A stretch of 64,000 nucleotides of DNA, from positions 1 to 64,000 of the forward strand of contig CAJUQN010000004.1 of assembly GCA_910588625.1 (NCBI GenBank). The letters are read 5' to 3'. A model generated the notes under the pieces. That model saw nothing but the letters and a program-made list of their open reading frames with translations. It did not search any database and was not told the origin of the DNA. Positions within the stretch are counted from its first letter, which is position 1. Each line of letters starts with the position of its first letter. Position numbers and translations under genes: made by a program. Origin of the DNA: an uncultured Oscillospiraceae bacterium. Its GTDB lineage: Bacteria > Bacillota > Clostridia > Oscillospirales > Oscillospiraceae. This document shows, piece by piece, positions 24,836 to 33,450 of this stretch.

Positions 24836-26137
24836 TTAGATTTGTTGTTTGTCATCGGTGGCGGGATTGTCAATCAGTGTGCCGTCCTCCCCGAAACGAG
24901 AGCCGTGGCAGGGGCAATCCCAAGAGTGTTCTGCAGGGTTGTATTTCAGGGCGCAGCCCATATGAGGGCAGCGCGGCGTAGTAGGGGTCAGCAGGCCCAC
25001 AACAGACTCCCAGCCATTGATAGCCAGCTGGACTCGGAGGACAGTACGGTTGGGAAACAGCAATGGCGCATAGGGGCTTTCCTTCCCTCGCACCAGATTT
25101 GCCAGCAGTGTGGCGGCGGCCATGGCGGAGGTCATCCCCCACTTGTTGAAGCCAGTTGCCACATAGAGATCCGGCGTGCTTCTTCCGTATTGACCTACAT
25201 AGGGCACACCATCCAAAGTCATGCAGTCTTGCGCTGCCCAGCGGGCGGCCTCTTGAGCTTCTGGAAAATAGCGCTGGGCAAAACACTTCAGCTTCTGCCA
25301 TCCCTCCCCGGGTTTGCCCGTGCGGTGTGCCCCACCGCCCAGCAGAAGGAACTCGCCAGCGCTGCGGAAGGACAGCCCTTTACTGTCCTCATCCACATAC
25401 ATCCCATTCAGTGTTGGGGCATTTTTTAAGGCCAGCATATAGGAGCGGTGTTGATAGAGCTTGAGAAAATACCCTCCGTGTTTGTTGAGAAAGGGGAAAT
25501 GAGTGGCAATGATCGTTTTTTTCGCCCTAATAGTTCCCCGGTTTGTAACCGCTTTCCCCGGCGCCAGTTCCAATACCTTGGTGTTTTCAAAGATCCGAAG
25601 GTCCTTGGCGATGCCAGCGGCAAACTTCAGAGGGTGAAACCGGGCCTGTCGGGGGAATCGTACTGCCCCCGCCACAGAAAACGGTAGCGGTAAATCCGTC
25701 ACAAGCTCTGCGCCAAAGCCCAGACGGGCCAAAGCGGATAACTCCTGCTCCAGCTTACTTCGGTTGCCTATACTGTAGGCAAAGGCGTCCTCATCCACAA
25801 AATCACAGTCTATGGTCCGGCACACAGTACGATACTGTTCCAATGCTGCTAGATTAGCCTCCAAATAAAGACGGGCCTGTTTCACCCCGAATTTCTGAAT
25901 GAGCTTGTGGTAGACCAGACCATGCTGGGCAGTAATTTTGGCCGTAGTACCCTGCGTGGTTCCGCCGCAGATCCGGTTGGCCTCCACAAGGACGCAGTCC
26001 ACTCCAGCTTGCGTAAGCTGATATGCACACAGCAGACCCGCTATCCCGCCACCGATGACCAGCACATTTGTATTCAGGTTTCCAGCCAGTGGCTCAAACC
26101 GGGGCAGGTGTGCCGTTTCCAGCCAAATTGAGTTCAT
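24836..26137 (-). CDS. FAD-dependent oxidoreductase with C-terminal Rieske domain
   Basis: A 433-residue fusion. Residues 1-360 form a DAO/glycine-oxidase-like flavoprotein (dinucleotide motif VIGGGIAGLLCAYQL at 27-41; GGGTTQGTTAKIT; late VATGFNKWGMT). Residues about 375-425 form a Rieske domain with ligands C390, H392, C408, H411 (CPHMGC and CPCHGSRF), holding a 2Fe-2S cluster. The C-terminus ends abruptly (NPATDDKQQI), a few residues short of relatives, next to a possible insertion-sequence scar. GAGGTGATA precedes the ATG. Substrate is unknown for this family. It is flanked on both sides by mobile-element debris. Confidence 0.88.
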   Translation of the reverse strand: MNSIWLETAHLPRFEPLAGNLNTNVLVIGGGIAGLLCAYQLTQAGVDCVLVEANRICGGTTQGTTAKITAQHGLVYHKLIQKFGVKQARLYLEANLAALEQYRTVCRTIDCDFVDEDAFAYSIGNRSKLEQELSALARLGFGAELVTDLPLPFSVAGAVRFPRQARFHPLKFAAGIAKDLRIFENTKVLELAPGKAVTNRGTIRAKKTIIATHFPFLNKHGGYFLKLYQHRSYMLALKNAPTLNGMYVDEDSKGLSFRSAGEFLLLGGGAHRTGKPGEGWQKLKCFAQRYFPEAQEAARWAAQDCMTLDGVPYVGQYGRSTPDLYVATGFNKWGMTSAMAAATLLANLVRGKESPYAPLLFPNRTVLRVQLAINGWESVVGLLTPTTPRCPHMGCALKYNPAEHSWDCPCHGSRFGEDGTLIDNPATDDKQQI

Positions 26138-26233
26138 ATTATCACCTCAATGATATTACTCCAGAATAAGAATATAGAAAATCTGGTTATGTTGAAAGAA
26201 AGCGAAACCCTTATCAGGAGAATGCTGTAAGGT

Positions 26234-26770
26234 TTACATGAAGGAAGCTGTTTTATGGCGGATATCGCATTTGGTCCGAGGTAAGTCGCCAGAATGGACC
26301 GAGCGTTTCAGCGCGCGATTGAGATATTCGTCTGGATTGCTCTCGGGGGCATAGAGCGGCAGAAAGAACAGCTCGATTTTATCCCGATGCCTGTCCAGCC
26401 AGGCTGCGGCCTTCTTCCCATGGTACACCTTTAAGTTGTCCAAAATCAGCAAAACTTTTCGGTTGGAAGTTCGAATCAGCCGGTCCATAAATTGGATCAG
26501 GCGCTGCTGGTTCATGGAATCCTTGTACAGCATGAAGCGAATGTCTCCCTCGGAAAGCATATTCAGCCGCTCTCTTTTCGTCTCCACCGGCAGAATCGGA
26601 GGCTGCCCTTTGGGTGCAAACCCGCGCTCACAGTTCGAGCAGTTGTCGATCCCGGTTTCGTCTCCCCAGTAAATCACGGCATTTTCCGCCATCGCCCGCT
26701 GGGCGATGACTGGATATTCCCCCTCCCGCCACCTTTTGATACAGGAAGGATCCTCTTTCCGGGCGCGCAT
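26234..26770 (-). pseudogene. IS630-family transposase remnant (N-terminus missing)
   Basis: The C-terminal 178 residues of an IS630/Tc1-type transposase. All three catalytic acidic positions are kept: WGDETG, LLILDNLKVYHG, and the Glu of APESNPDEYLN. The N-terminal helix-turn-helix domain is absent; upstream on this strand the sequence is unrelated and non-coding. No terminal inverted repeats or TA target duplication could be recognised. It is almost certainly inactive. Confidence 0.85.
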
Positions 26771-26820
26771 ATCACCCTGGGTATTTTACCACAGATGCTT
26801 TTATTTTAGGATAGGCTCTT

Positions 26821-26939
26821 AGTGTCCAACTTCATTTTACAATCTACCAAAACTTTTGTATCTTAGACGGCAAAATTCGGTCCATCACCTTCAAAACAGC
26901 ATCGAGCACCGATTTATCTACAAGCAGCCGGAGACATAA
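26821..26939 (+). pseudogene. Possible site-specific recombinase C-terminal fragment, frameshifted
   Basis: Read on the + strand this gives ILDGKIRSITFK, and after restoring one base in an A-run near 26895, SIEHRFIYKQPET and a stop at 26937. This resembles the extreme C-terminus of large serine recombinases of integrative elements. It abuts the IS630 remnant and supports past insertion and decay here. Identification rests on memory of the family and is tentative. Confidence 0.35.
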
Positions 26940-26976
26940 AAAAGGCCGGAAGCCCCTCTATTCAAGGGCTTCCGGC
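26935..26976 (-). terminator. Terminator overlapping the end of queA
   Basis: An 11-bp stem GCCGGAAGCCC (26945-26955) with GGGCTTCCGGC (26966-26976) and a CTTTTTTATG tail on the minus strand. The queA stop codon lies in the loop. Confidence 0.9.
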
Positions 26977-28025
26977 TTCTTATTTTCCGGTTTATCAGTC
27001 ATGCTTCCCACGAACATCGCATCGCCAAAAGAAAAAAATCTGTATTTTTCCTGCACCGCTTCCGCATAAGCGGCCAGGACGTGTTCCCGTCCCGCCAAGG
27101 CAGATACCAGCATAATCAAGGTGGACTCTGGCAGATGGAAGTTGGTAATAAGGGCATCCAACACCTTAAATCGGTAGCCAGGGTAGATAAAGATGTTAGT
27201 CCACCCTGCCGACGCATTCAATGTGCCGTCCTCCTGAGCCCAGCTCTCGATGGTACGGCAGGAGGTGGTGCCCACGCAAATGACCCGGCCTCCCGTCCGT
27301 TTCGTCCCATTGATGGCATCCGCCGTCTCCTGGGGGATGACGCAGTATTCCGAGTGCATCTCGTGCTCGTCCAGGTTTTCCGCCTTCACCGGGCGAAAGG
27401 TCCCTAGGCCCACATGGAGGGTCACATAGCACACCTTCACCCCCATGGCCTGGATCTTTTCCAGCAGTTCCGGGGTAAAGTGCAGCCCCGCCGTGGGTGC
27501 GGCGGCGGAGCCTGCCACCTTGGAATACACCGTCTGATAGCGCTCACCATCCTCCAGCTCCGCCTTAATGTAGGGAGGCAGGGGCATCTTACCCAACCGC
27601 TCCAAGGTCTCCAGGAAAATGCCCTCGTAGTCAAAGCGGACCAGGCGGTTACCGCCCTCCGCCTCGCCCACCACCTCGGCGGTCAGCTCGTTGTCTCCAA
27701 AGGTGACCTTGGCGCCGGGGCGCAGCTTCTTGCCGGGGCGCACCAGGCATTCCCACACCTTTTCCCCCCGATCAATCAGTAAAAGCACCTCGCAGGCGCC
27801 GCCCCCTGCCCTCCGGCCGATCAGCCGGGCCGGAAGCACCCGGCTGTCATTGAGCACCAGGCAGTCGCCAGGGCGCAGGAGGGAGGGCAGATCGTAAAAG
27901 TGCATATGCCGGGTCCTGCCCGTAGTCTTGTCCAGCGCCAGCAGGCGGGAGGCGTCCCGCCGCTCCAGGGGCGTTTGGGCGATCAGCTCCTGGGGCAGGT
28001 TAAAATAAAAATCTGAGGTTTTCAC
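26958..28025 (-). CDS. queA: S-adenosylmethionine:tRNA ribosyltransferase-isomerase
   Basis: A 355-residue QueA, which transfers and isomerises the ribosyl group of SAM onto preQ1 in tRNA wobble position 34, forming epoxyqueuosine. Recognised by [49 protein letters not shown] and the C-terminal [18 protein letters not shown]. The GTG at 28025 is used: it overlaps the stop of the upstream SpoIID-like gene (GTGTGA context) with GGTGGGAT as ribosome site, and length then matches the family. Translation is coupled to the upstream gene. No tgt is in the window. Confidence 0.95.
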   Translation of the reverse strand: MKTSDFYFNLPQELIAQTPLERRDASRLLALDKTTGRTRHMHFYDLPSLLRPGDCLVLNDSRVLPARLIGRRAGGGACEVLLLIDRGEKVWECLVRPGKKLRPGAKVTFGDNELTAEVVGEAEGGNRLVRFDYEGIFLETLERLGKMPLPPYIKAELEDGERYQTVYSKVAGSAAAPTAGLHFTPELLEKIQAMGVKVCYVTLHVGLGTFRPVKAENLDEHEMHSEYCVIPQETADAINGTKRTGGRVICVGTTSCRTIESWAQEDGTLNASAGWTNIFIYPGYRFKVLDALITNFHLPESTLIMLVSALAGREHVLAAYAEAVQEKYRFFSFGDAMFVGSMTDKPENKKPEALE

Positions 28026-29761
28026 ACATATCCCACCGTAATGCCAGTATAGTAGAATTGAAGGATTTCCAGATAAGTATGGCCCTGATTGGCCATGGCG
28101 TATGCACCCCACTGACTCAGGCCGATGTTGTGGCCCCAGCCCTTGCCCACGAAGGTGATGGACCCGTTTACCGCCGTCATGGAGCTGCTCCAATTCACCG
28201 AGGCGCTGGGAGCTTGCCCTCCGACCTGGCCCAGCTGGGTGGTGCCGCTGCTGGTGATGACGTATGCCCCACCCCCCACGGCGGAGATATTCCCATTTCC
28301 GTCGATGGCGAACAGCCCCGCGGTGCCGTTCACTGTGGTACTCCCATTGATGGACACGCTGCCGGACGTAGAGGGCGTGGTGGGCGCGGGCTGGCTGGCC
28401 CCGCCGCTCCCCGCAAAACCGAAGCGGAAGGAGGGCAGGCCCAGATTCATATAGATCCTGGAACTGCTCACAGGGAACTTTTTCCCGGCGCTGTCAGTGA
28501 AGGTGATCAGTCTGGCGTTGCCCGCGTCTGTATAGGCCGTCACCTCCGCCGCCACAATGGGCGCGGAAACATTGTTCCCGGACAACAGCTTGGAGATGAT
28601 CTGAGTGCTGGTAAAAGTCCGTTCCCACCCGTTTTTTAGGTTGGTGACATTGGCCTCATAGGGGTCCGCCTTACCCACCAGATAGGGATAGAGGGATTGA
28701 TTGCTGTTCCACACGTTGGACACGCTCTCGCTGGCCCCGCCGTTGCTGGAGTAGTAAAAGCTCTGGGCCGGCTTTCCATTATAGACGCACCCCAGCCCAG
28801 TGGTCTGGGTGACCGCGGCATGGGTGTTGCTCCCTGCTCCGCTGTGGCCGTCATAGGCCTGGCAGTGCACATCATCGCAGATATCAAAGTGGTGGGCCGA
28901 GTGCTTGGAGCCTAGAGAAACAGCGTAGCTGCGCGCCGCCACCGCCTGGGCTTTCAGCGCCTCTACAGGCCAGCTGTTGCTCATCTCGGCGCCAACCACG
29001 CCCTCGATGTAGTCCTCGAACTCCACGATGTTCACCACCGTCAGCCTGCCTCCCTTGATGCGCTCGAAGCGGAAGCCGCCGGGATAGTGGTTGCCCTTGC
29101 TCCAGGTGGTGCACTTCTCACTCCCCACCTGGATTGGCTCCACCCCCAGGCCGGTTCCACCGCCGTTGTCATCATACTGGAACAGGATATTGTTGGTGCC
29201 GGTGGCCACCACATTGACACCGTATTCTGAGGTCCACTTTAGCTCCGCGCCGGTCCCCAGGGACGCCAGCGCCGCCCGGGCCTGGTCACTGGTGACGTAA
29301 TTGCCCACCCGGGCATAATACACCCCGCCAATGCAGGCCACAAAACCGCCGGAGTAGCCGGAAACCGCCGCCTGGGCCTCCCCAAAGGTGCGGTAGCTTC
29401 CCGGCAGCTGGAGATGGTACTCCCCCACCACAACATTGGATGTGATCCCTGTGTGATAGCAGGTGTAGTTGTCAGCGACACCGTAATACACGTTCATCGT
29501 CTCCACCACGGAGATGGCCGTCTCATTGGTAGACCCCAGCTCTACGAACTGGTTGGAGCTGTCGTAATACCCGAACCGGAACCCGGACCCCGTCTTGTTC
29601 AGGAGGTTCAACCCCTCCATGGCCCCGGTGCCATAGTGGAGGCCCACCCGGATGATACGGCTGGAATTGGCCGGGGCGGCGGAGGCCACGCCCCCTCCTG
29701 CGGCCAGTAAAAGGGCCGCGGAGAGGCACAACGCTGCAATTTGCACGAATTTTCGCTTCAT
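28022..29761 (-). CDS. Secreted SpoIID/LytB-domain protein
   Basis: A 579-residue exported protein. The signal peptide is at 1-31 ([21 protein letters not shown]). The N-terminal half has SPOR-like peptidoglycan-binding sequence ([13 protein letters not shown]...[18 protein letters not shown]). The SpoIID domain follows: [31 protein letters not shown], and the C-terminal [19 protein letters not shown] Ser/Thr/Pro linker interrupts it ([15 protein letters not shown]). SpoIID lytic transglycosylases cleave denuded glycan during engulfment; this larger paralogue probably remodels the wall. ATG 29761 with GGAG six nt upstream is preferred. Expressed from a sigma-A promoter and coupled to queA. 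Confidence 0.88.
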   Translation of the reverse strand: MKRKFVQIAALCLSAALLLAAGGGVASAAPANSSRIIRVGLHYGTGAMEGLNLLNKTGSGFRFGYYDSSNQFVELGSTNETAISVVETMNVYYGVADNYTCYHTGITSNVVVGEYHLQLPGSYRTFGEAQAAVSGYSGGFVACIGGVYYARVGNYVTSDQARAALASLGTGAELKWTSEYGVNVVATGTNNILFQYDDNGGGTGLGVEPIQVGSEKCTTWSKGNHYPGGFRFERIKGGRLTVVNIVEFEDYIEGVVGAEMSNSWPVEALKAQAVAARSYAVSLGSKHSAHHFDICDDVHCQAYDGHSGAGSNTHAAVTQTTGLGCVYNGKPAQSFYYSSNGGASESVSNVWNSNQSLYPYLVGKADPYEANVTNLKNGWERTFTSTQIISKLLSGNNVSAPIVAAEVTAYTDAGNARLITFTDSAGKKFPVSSSRIYMNLGLPSFRFGFAGSGGASQPAPTTPSTSGSVSINGSTTVNGTAGLFAIDGNGNISAVGGGAYVITSSGTTQLGQVGGQAPSASVNWSSSMTAVNGSITFVGKGWGHNIGLSQWGAYAMANQGHTYLEILQFYYTGITVGYV

Positions 29762-29887
29762 TTGGTTCTCCATTTCTCCACTTCGGGCGGCAACGCAAAA
29801 TTGACACTTTAGCGTGTTGATGTTATATTTGGTATGTACCATTGTATGATGGTCGAGGCCCGCTTTTCGGACCTCTTTCGACAATTC

Positions 29888-29916
29888 ATTATAGCGTATT
29901 CAGCCCAAGGCCGCAA
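29888..29916 (-). promoter_or_regulatory. Sigma-A promoter of the SpoIID-like/queA pair
   Basis: TTGCGG (29916-29911) and a perfect TATAAT (29893-29888) with 17-nt spacing, in the gap divergent from asd. Confidence 0.7.
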
Positions 29917-29962
29917 GCCCCAAATTGCTTGAACCAAGGCGGCACACAGGAGGTAAAAAATT

Positions 29963-31048
29963 ATGGAAAAGTATAAGGTCGGCGTCATCGGCGCCACCGG
30001 CATGGTGGGCCAGCGCTTCGTCACCCTGCTGGAAAACCACCCCTGGTTCCAGCTCACGGTGGTGGCCGCCAGCCCCCGCTCCGCAGGCAAGCGGTATGAG
30101 GACGCCGTAGGCGGGCGCTGGGCTATGGACACCCCCATCCCCGCGGAGGCCCGCGACCTGGTGCTCCTCAGCGCCCAGGATGACGTGGACAAGATCGCCG
30201 CGCAGGTGGATTTTGTGTTCTCCGCCGTAGACATGAAAAAGGACGAGATCAAGGCGCTGGAGGAGGAGTACGCCCGCCACGAGTGCCCGGTGGTCTCCAA
30301 CAACTCCGCCCATCGCTGGACCCCCGATGTGCCTATGGTCATCCCCGAGGTGAATCCGGAGCACATCGAGGTCATCTCCGCCCAGCGCCAGCGTTTGGGT
30401 ACCAAACGGGGTTTTATCGCCGTCAAGTCCAACTGCTCCATCCAGAGCTATGTCCCCGCTTTGTCCCCCCTGCGCCAATTCGGCGTGGAAAAGGTGCTGG
30501 TTTGTACCTACCAGGCCATTTCCGGCGCGGGCAAGACCTTCCAGACCTGGCCCGAGATGGTGGATAACCTGATCCCCTACATCGGCGGCGAGGAGGAAAA
30601 GAGCGAACAGGAGCCGCTGAAGGTCTGGGGCCGTGTGGAGAACGGCGTCATCGTCAACGCCGAGGGCACCTCCATCACCGCCCAGTGCCTGCGGGTGCCC
30701 GTGTCCAACGGCCACACCGCCGCCGCTTTCGTCACCTTTAAAAACAAGCCCACCATGGAGCAGATGAAGGAGGCGTGGAAGAATTTCAAGGGCCGCGCCC
30801 AAGAGCTGGACCTGCCCACCGCGCCCAAGCAGTTCCTGAACTACTTCGAGGAGCCCGACCGCCCCCAGGCCAAGCTGGACCGGGACCTGGAGGGCGGCAT
30901 GGCGGTGTCCATCGGCCGCCTGCGCCCGGATACCCAATATGATTACAAGTTCGTCTCCCTGTCTCACAACACCCTGCGGGGCGCGGCGGGCGGCGGCGTG
31001 GAGCTGGCCGAGCTGTTGTGTGCCGAGGGGTATATCGACCATCATTAG
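29963..31048 (+). CDS. asd: Aspartate-semialdehyde dehydrogenase
   Basis: A 361-residue enzyme reducing aspartyl-4-phosphate to aspartate semialdehyde with NADPH, the branch to lysine, threonine and methionine. The N-terminal VGVIGATGMVGQRF binds NADP; Cys158 in KSNCSIQ is the nucleophile; the catalytic His is in PVSNGHTAA. The sequence belongs to the archaeal/fungal-like subtype, not the E. coli one. CAGGAGGTAAAAAATT precedes the ATG. First gene of a lysine/diaminopimelate cluster; its promoter was not clearly identified. Confidence 0.95.
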   Translation: MEKYKVGVIGATGMVGQRFVTLLENHPWFQLTVVAASPRSAGKRYEDAVGGRWAMDTPIPAEARDLVLLSAQDDVDKIAAQVDFVFSAVDMKKDEIKALEEEYARHECPVVSNNSAHRWTPDVPMVIPEVNPEHIEVISAQRQRLGTKRGFIAVKSNCSIQSYVPALSPLRQFGVEKVLVCTYQAISGAGKTFQTWPEMVDNLIPYIGGEEEKSEQEPLKVWGRVENGVIVNAEGTSITAQCLRVPVSNGHTAAAFVTFKNKPTMEQMKEAWKNFKGRAQELDLPTAPKQFLNYFEEPDRPQAKLDRDLEGGMAVSIGRLRPDTQYDYKFVSLSHNTLRGAAGGGVELAELLCAEGYIDHH

Positions 31049-31064
31049 AAAGGATGCTGACATT

Positions 31065-31952
31065 ATGAGAACTCCCGTCTTTACCGGCTCCTGCCCCGCC
31101 CTGGTCACCCCCTTCGACCAGAACAACATCATCAATTACGACGCCTTCGGCAAGCTCATCGACGCCCAAATCGAGGCCGGGGTAGACGCGGTGTGCGTGT
31201 GCGGCACCACCGGCGAGTCCGCCACCATGTCCATCCGGGAGCACATCGCCGCCGTGGATTTCTGCGTGAAGCGGGTCAACCACCGGGTGAAGGTCATCGC
31301 GGGGGCGGGCTCCAACGACACCTCCGCCGCCGTCTACCTGTCCCAGCACGCCCAGGACTCCGGCGCGGACGCCCTGCTCCACGTCACGCCCTACTACAAC
31401 AAGGCCACCCAAACCGGCCTCATCAAGCACTATGAGTACATCGCCGACCGGGTGGAGCTGCCCATCATCCTCTACAACGTACCCAGCCGCACCGGTGTAT
31501 CCTTCACCGCCGAGACCTACCAGGCGCTCAGTCAGAACCCCAAGATCAACGGCGTCAAGGAGGCCAGCGGCAACTTCTCCCTGCTGGCCCACACCCGCTT
31601 TCTGTGCGGGGACGACTTTTACATCTGGTCGGGCAACGACGACCAGGTGGTGCCCATGATGGCCCTGGGGGCCAAGGGCGTCATCTCCGTCGCCTCCAAC
31701 ATCGTGCCTGAGGTGATGGTGAAGATGACCCGGATGTGCCTGGACAATGACTTCGAGGCCGCATCCAAGCTTCAAATCCAGTACATGGACTTGATCGACG
31801 CGCTGTTCACCGAGGTCAACCCCATCCCCATCAAGGCCGCTATGAACCTGCTGGGCATGGAGGCCGGTCCCCTGCGCCTGCCGTTGTGCGACATCTCCGA
31901 GAAAAATCTGGAGGTCCTGCGCCAGACCATGAAGCGCGCCGGTCTGCTGTAA
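31065..31952 (+). CDS. dapA: 4-hydroxy-tetrahydrodipicolinate synthase
   Basis: A 295-residue class I aldolase that condenses pyruvate with aspartate semialdehyde. GTTGESATMS is at 47-56, the Tyr of LYNVPSRTG and the Schiff-base Lys of NGVKEASG are present. ATG 31065 follows AAAGGATG, 16 nt after asd; an upstream in-frame reading into asd is an artefact. It supplies the substrate for dapB next door. Confidence 0.96.
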   Translation: MRTPVFTGSCPALVTPFDQNNIINYDAFGKLIDAQIEAGVDAVCVCGTTGESATMSIREHIAAVDFCVKRVNHRVKVIAGAGSNDTSAAVYLSQHAQDSGADALLHVTPYYNKATQTGLIKHYEYIADRVELPIILYNVPSRTGVSFTAETYQALSQNPKINGVKEASGNFSLLAHTRFLCGDDFYIWSGNDDQVVPMMALGAKGVISVASNIVPEVMVKMTRMCLDNDFEAASKLQIQYMDLIDALFTEVNPIPIKAAMNLLGMEAGPLRLPLCDISEKNLEVLRQTMKRAGLL

Positions 31953-31962
31953 GGAGCTTGCC

Positions 31963-32733
31963 ATGCGAAAGATAATCATTTCCGGCTGCTGCGGCCACAT
32001 GGGCCGGGTGGTGGCGGATATCTGCAATAGCGACCCGGACGTGGAGATTACGGCGGGCATCGACCTGTTGGCCCAGCCCATGGACGGCTTCCCGGTATTC
32101 TCCACCCCCGCCGCCTGCACCGTGGAGGCGGATGCGGTGATCGACTTTTCCCACCCCGCCGCCCTAGGCCCCTTACTGGATTTCTGCATAGCGCATCGAC
32201 TGCCCATCGTGCTGGCCACCACCGGCTACTCGGAGGAACAGTTGGCTCAGATTGACGCGGCGGCAAAATCTATTCCCGTGTTCCGCTCTGCCAATATGTC
32301 CCTGGGCATCAACGTGTTGATGGACCTGATCCGCCGCGCCGCCTCCCTGCTGGGGGAGGACTTTGATGTGGAAATCGAGGAGCGCCACCACCGCCGCAAG
32401 CTGGATGCCCCCAGCGGCACCGCCCTGATGCTGGCGGACGCCGCCGCCTCTGCCCTGCCCCACGAGACCGAGTACGTCTACGACCGCCACAGCGTCCGCA
32501 AGCCCCGGGACAAGCGGGAGATCGGCGTCTCCTCCCTGCGGGGCGGCACCATTGTGGGAGACCACACGGTGGTGTTCGCCGGACGGGACGAGGTCATCGA
32601 GATCAGCCACCACGCCGCCAGCCGGGAGGTCTTCGCCGTGGGCGCGGTGAAGGCAGCAAAGTTCCTGGCCAGGGTGGACACACCGGGGCTGTATGATATG
32701 TCCCACCTTATCGACGCCGAGAAAGGGAAGTAG
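31963..32733 (+). CDS. dapB: 4-hydroxy-tetrahydrodipicolinate reductase
   Basis: A 256-residue NAD(P)H reductase making tetrahydrodipicolinate. N-terminal Rossmann motif GCCGHMGR (GAAGRMG in most relatives), catalytic segment EIEERHHRRKLDAPSGTAL and the C-terminal substrate loop are intact. It starts 10 nt after dapA. The product is taken by DapL, which is encoded near the other end of the window. Confidence 0.96.
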   Translation: MRKIIISGCCGHMGRVVADICNSDPDVEITAGIDLLAQPMDGFPVFSTPAACTVEADAVIDFSHPAALGPLLDFCIAHRLPIVLATTGYSEEQLAQIDAAAKSIPVFRSANMSLGINVLMDLIRRAASLLGEDFDVEIEERHHRRKLDAPSGTALMLADAAASALPHETEYVYDRHSVRKPRDKREIGVSSLRGGTIVGDHTVVFAGRDEVIEISHHAASREVFAVGAVKAAKFLARVDTPGLYDMSHLIDAEKGK

Positions 32734-32735
32734 CT

Positions 32736-33170
32736 ATGGATATCTGGAGGCAGCTCTATTTGAAAGCAAAAGAGCAGTACCACCCGGAGGATGTCTCCCC
32801 ATTTATGTATGCCCACCACGTTGTCTGCGCTCTGGAGAGCGAAACCGGCGAAATCTTCACCGGTTTCTGTTTTGAGAGCTGCTCCGGCGTGCTGGACCTA
32901 TGCGCGGAACGGGTCGCGGCCCTCAACATGTACGTAAACAGCGGGCAGACTGTGGTGAAGCGGCTGATCGCCTTCCGGGACCAGCCGCCCAGCGGCGGAG
33001 GTAGCGGGATGCCCTGCGGGGCCTGCCGAGAGTTTTTCATGCAGCTGAATCTCCAAAACAAGGATATGGAGATCATGGTGGACTACGAGAAGCGGGAAAC
33101 CGTTACCCTGGGGGAGCTAATTCCCCGCTGGTGGGGGCTGAATCGCTATGAAAAGGCACCAGTATCCTGA
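32736..33170 (+). CDS. Cytidine deaminase-like protein
   Basis: A 144-residue zinc deaminase fold. Zinc ligands and the catalytic Glu are C56-A57-E58, C94 and C97 (CAERVA, PCGACRE), the pattern of small tetrameric cytidine deaminases and of blasticidin-S deaminase. The C-terminal end (LGELIPRWWGLNRY) resembles the blasticidin-deaminase-like branch. It follows dapB by 2 nt, so is coupled with the diaminopimelate genes although it has no obvious pathway link. Nucleoside salvage is likely; another aminated heterocycle is possible. Confidence 0.85.
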   Translation: MDIWRQLYLKAKEQYHPEDVSPFMYAHHVVCALESETGEIFTGFCFESCSGVLDLCAERVAALNMYVNSGQTVVKRLIAFRDQPPSGGGSGMPCGACREFFMQLNLQNKDMEIMVDYEKRETVTLGELIPRWWGLNRYEKAPVS

Positions 33171-33185
33171 AAGGAGAGGTAGAAA

Positions 33186-33407
33186 ATGCCCTATATTTCA
33201 GTAGAAAGCGGCGCACTATCGGATGAACAAAAGGTCGAGCTAATTCAACGCCTGACGGAAACCGCCTCTGAGGTCATGCACGTTCCTCAGGAATTTTTCT
33301 CCGTCACCATCAAAGAACTGCCAGACCTGAACTTTGGCATCGGCGGCAAGACCATTGACCGGGTAAAAGCGGAATATATTCAAAGTAAAACATCTGACAA
33401 AAAGTAA
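33186..33407 (+). CDS. 4-oxalocrotonate tautomerase family protein
   Basis: A 73-residue tautomerase-fold protein with the catalytic N-terminal proline after Met (MPYISVESG). These small oligomeric enzymes ketonise enols; many act on unknown 2-oxo acid enols. AAAGGAGAGGTAGAAA precedes the ATG. It is the last gene of the asd-dap cluster, 15 nt after the deaminase gene, and ends in a shared terminator. Confidence 0.88.
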   Translation: MPYISVESGALSDEQKVELIQRLTETASEVMHVPQEFFSVTIKELPDLNFGIGGKTIDRVKAEYIQSKTSDKK

Positions 33408-33450
33408 AAAGGGCAGGACCGCGAAAGTGGTCCTGCCCCTTACTTTTTAC
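33401..33450. terminator. Bidirectional terminator
   Basis: GGGCAGGACC (33411-33420) pairs with GGTCCTGCCC (33429-33438), extended by A/T-rich arms that give T-runs both ways. It serves the convergent tautomerase and tyrS genes and contains both stop codons. Confidence 0.92.

Noticed and set aside
24836..25301. Alternative short frames inside the Rieske region
   Set aside because: Out-of-frame translations lack the Rieske ligands that the main frame shows intact.
29808..29962. Lysine riboswitch ahead of asd
   Set aside because: The gap is only about 150 nt, holds a divergent promoter, and shows none of the conserved lysine-riboswitch segments.
29900..31135. Minus-strand frames opposite asd and dapA
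   Set aside because: Shadows of strongly conserved genes on the + strand.
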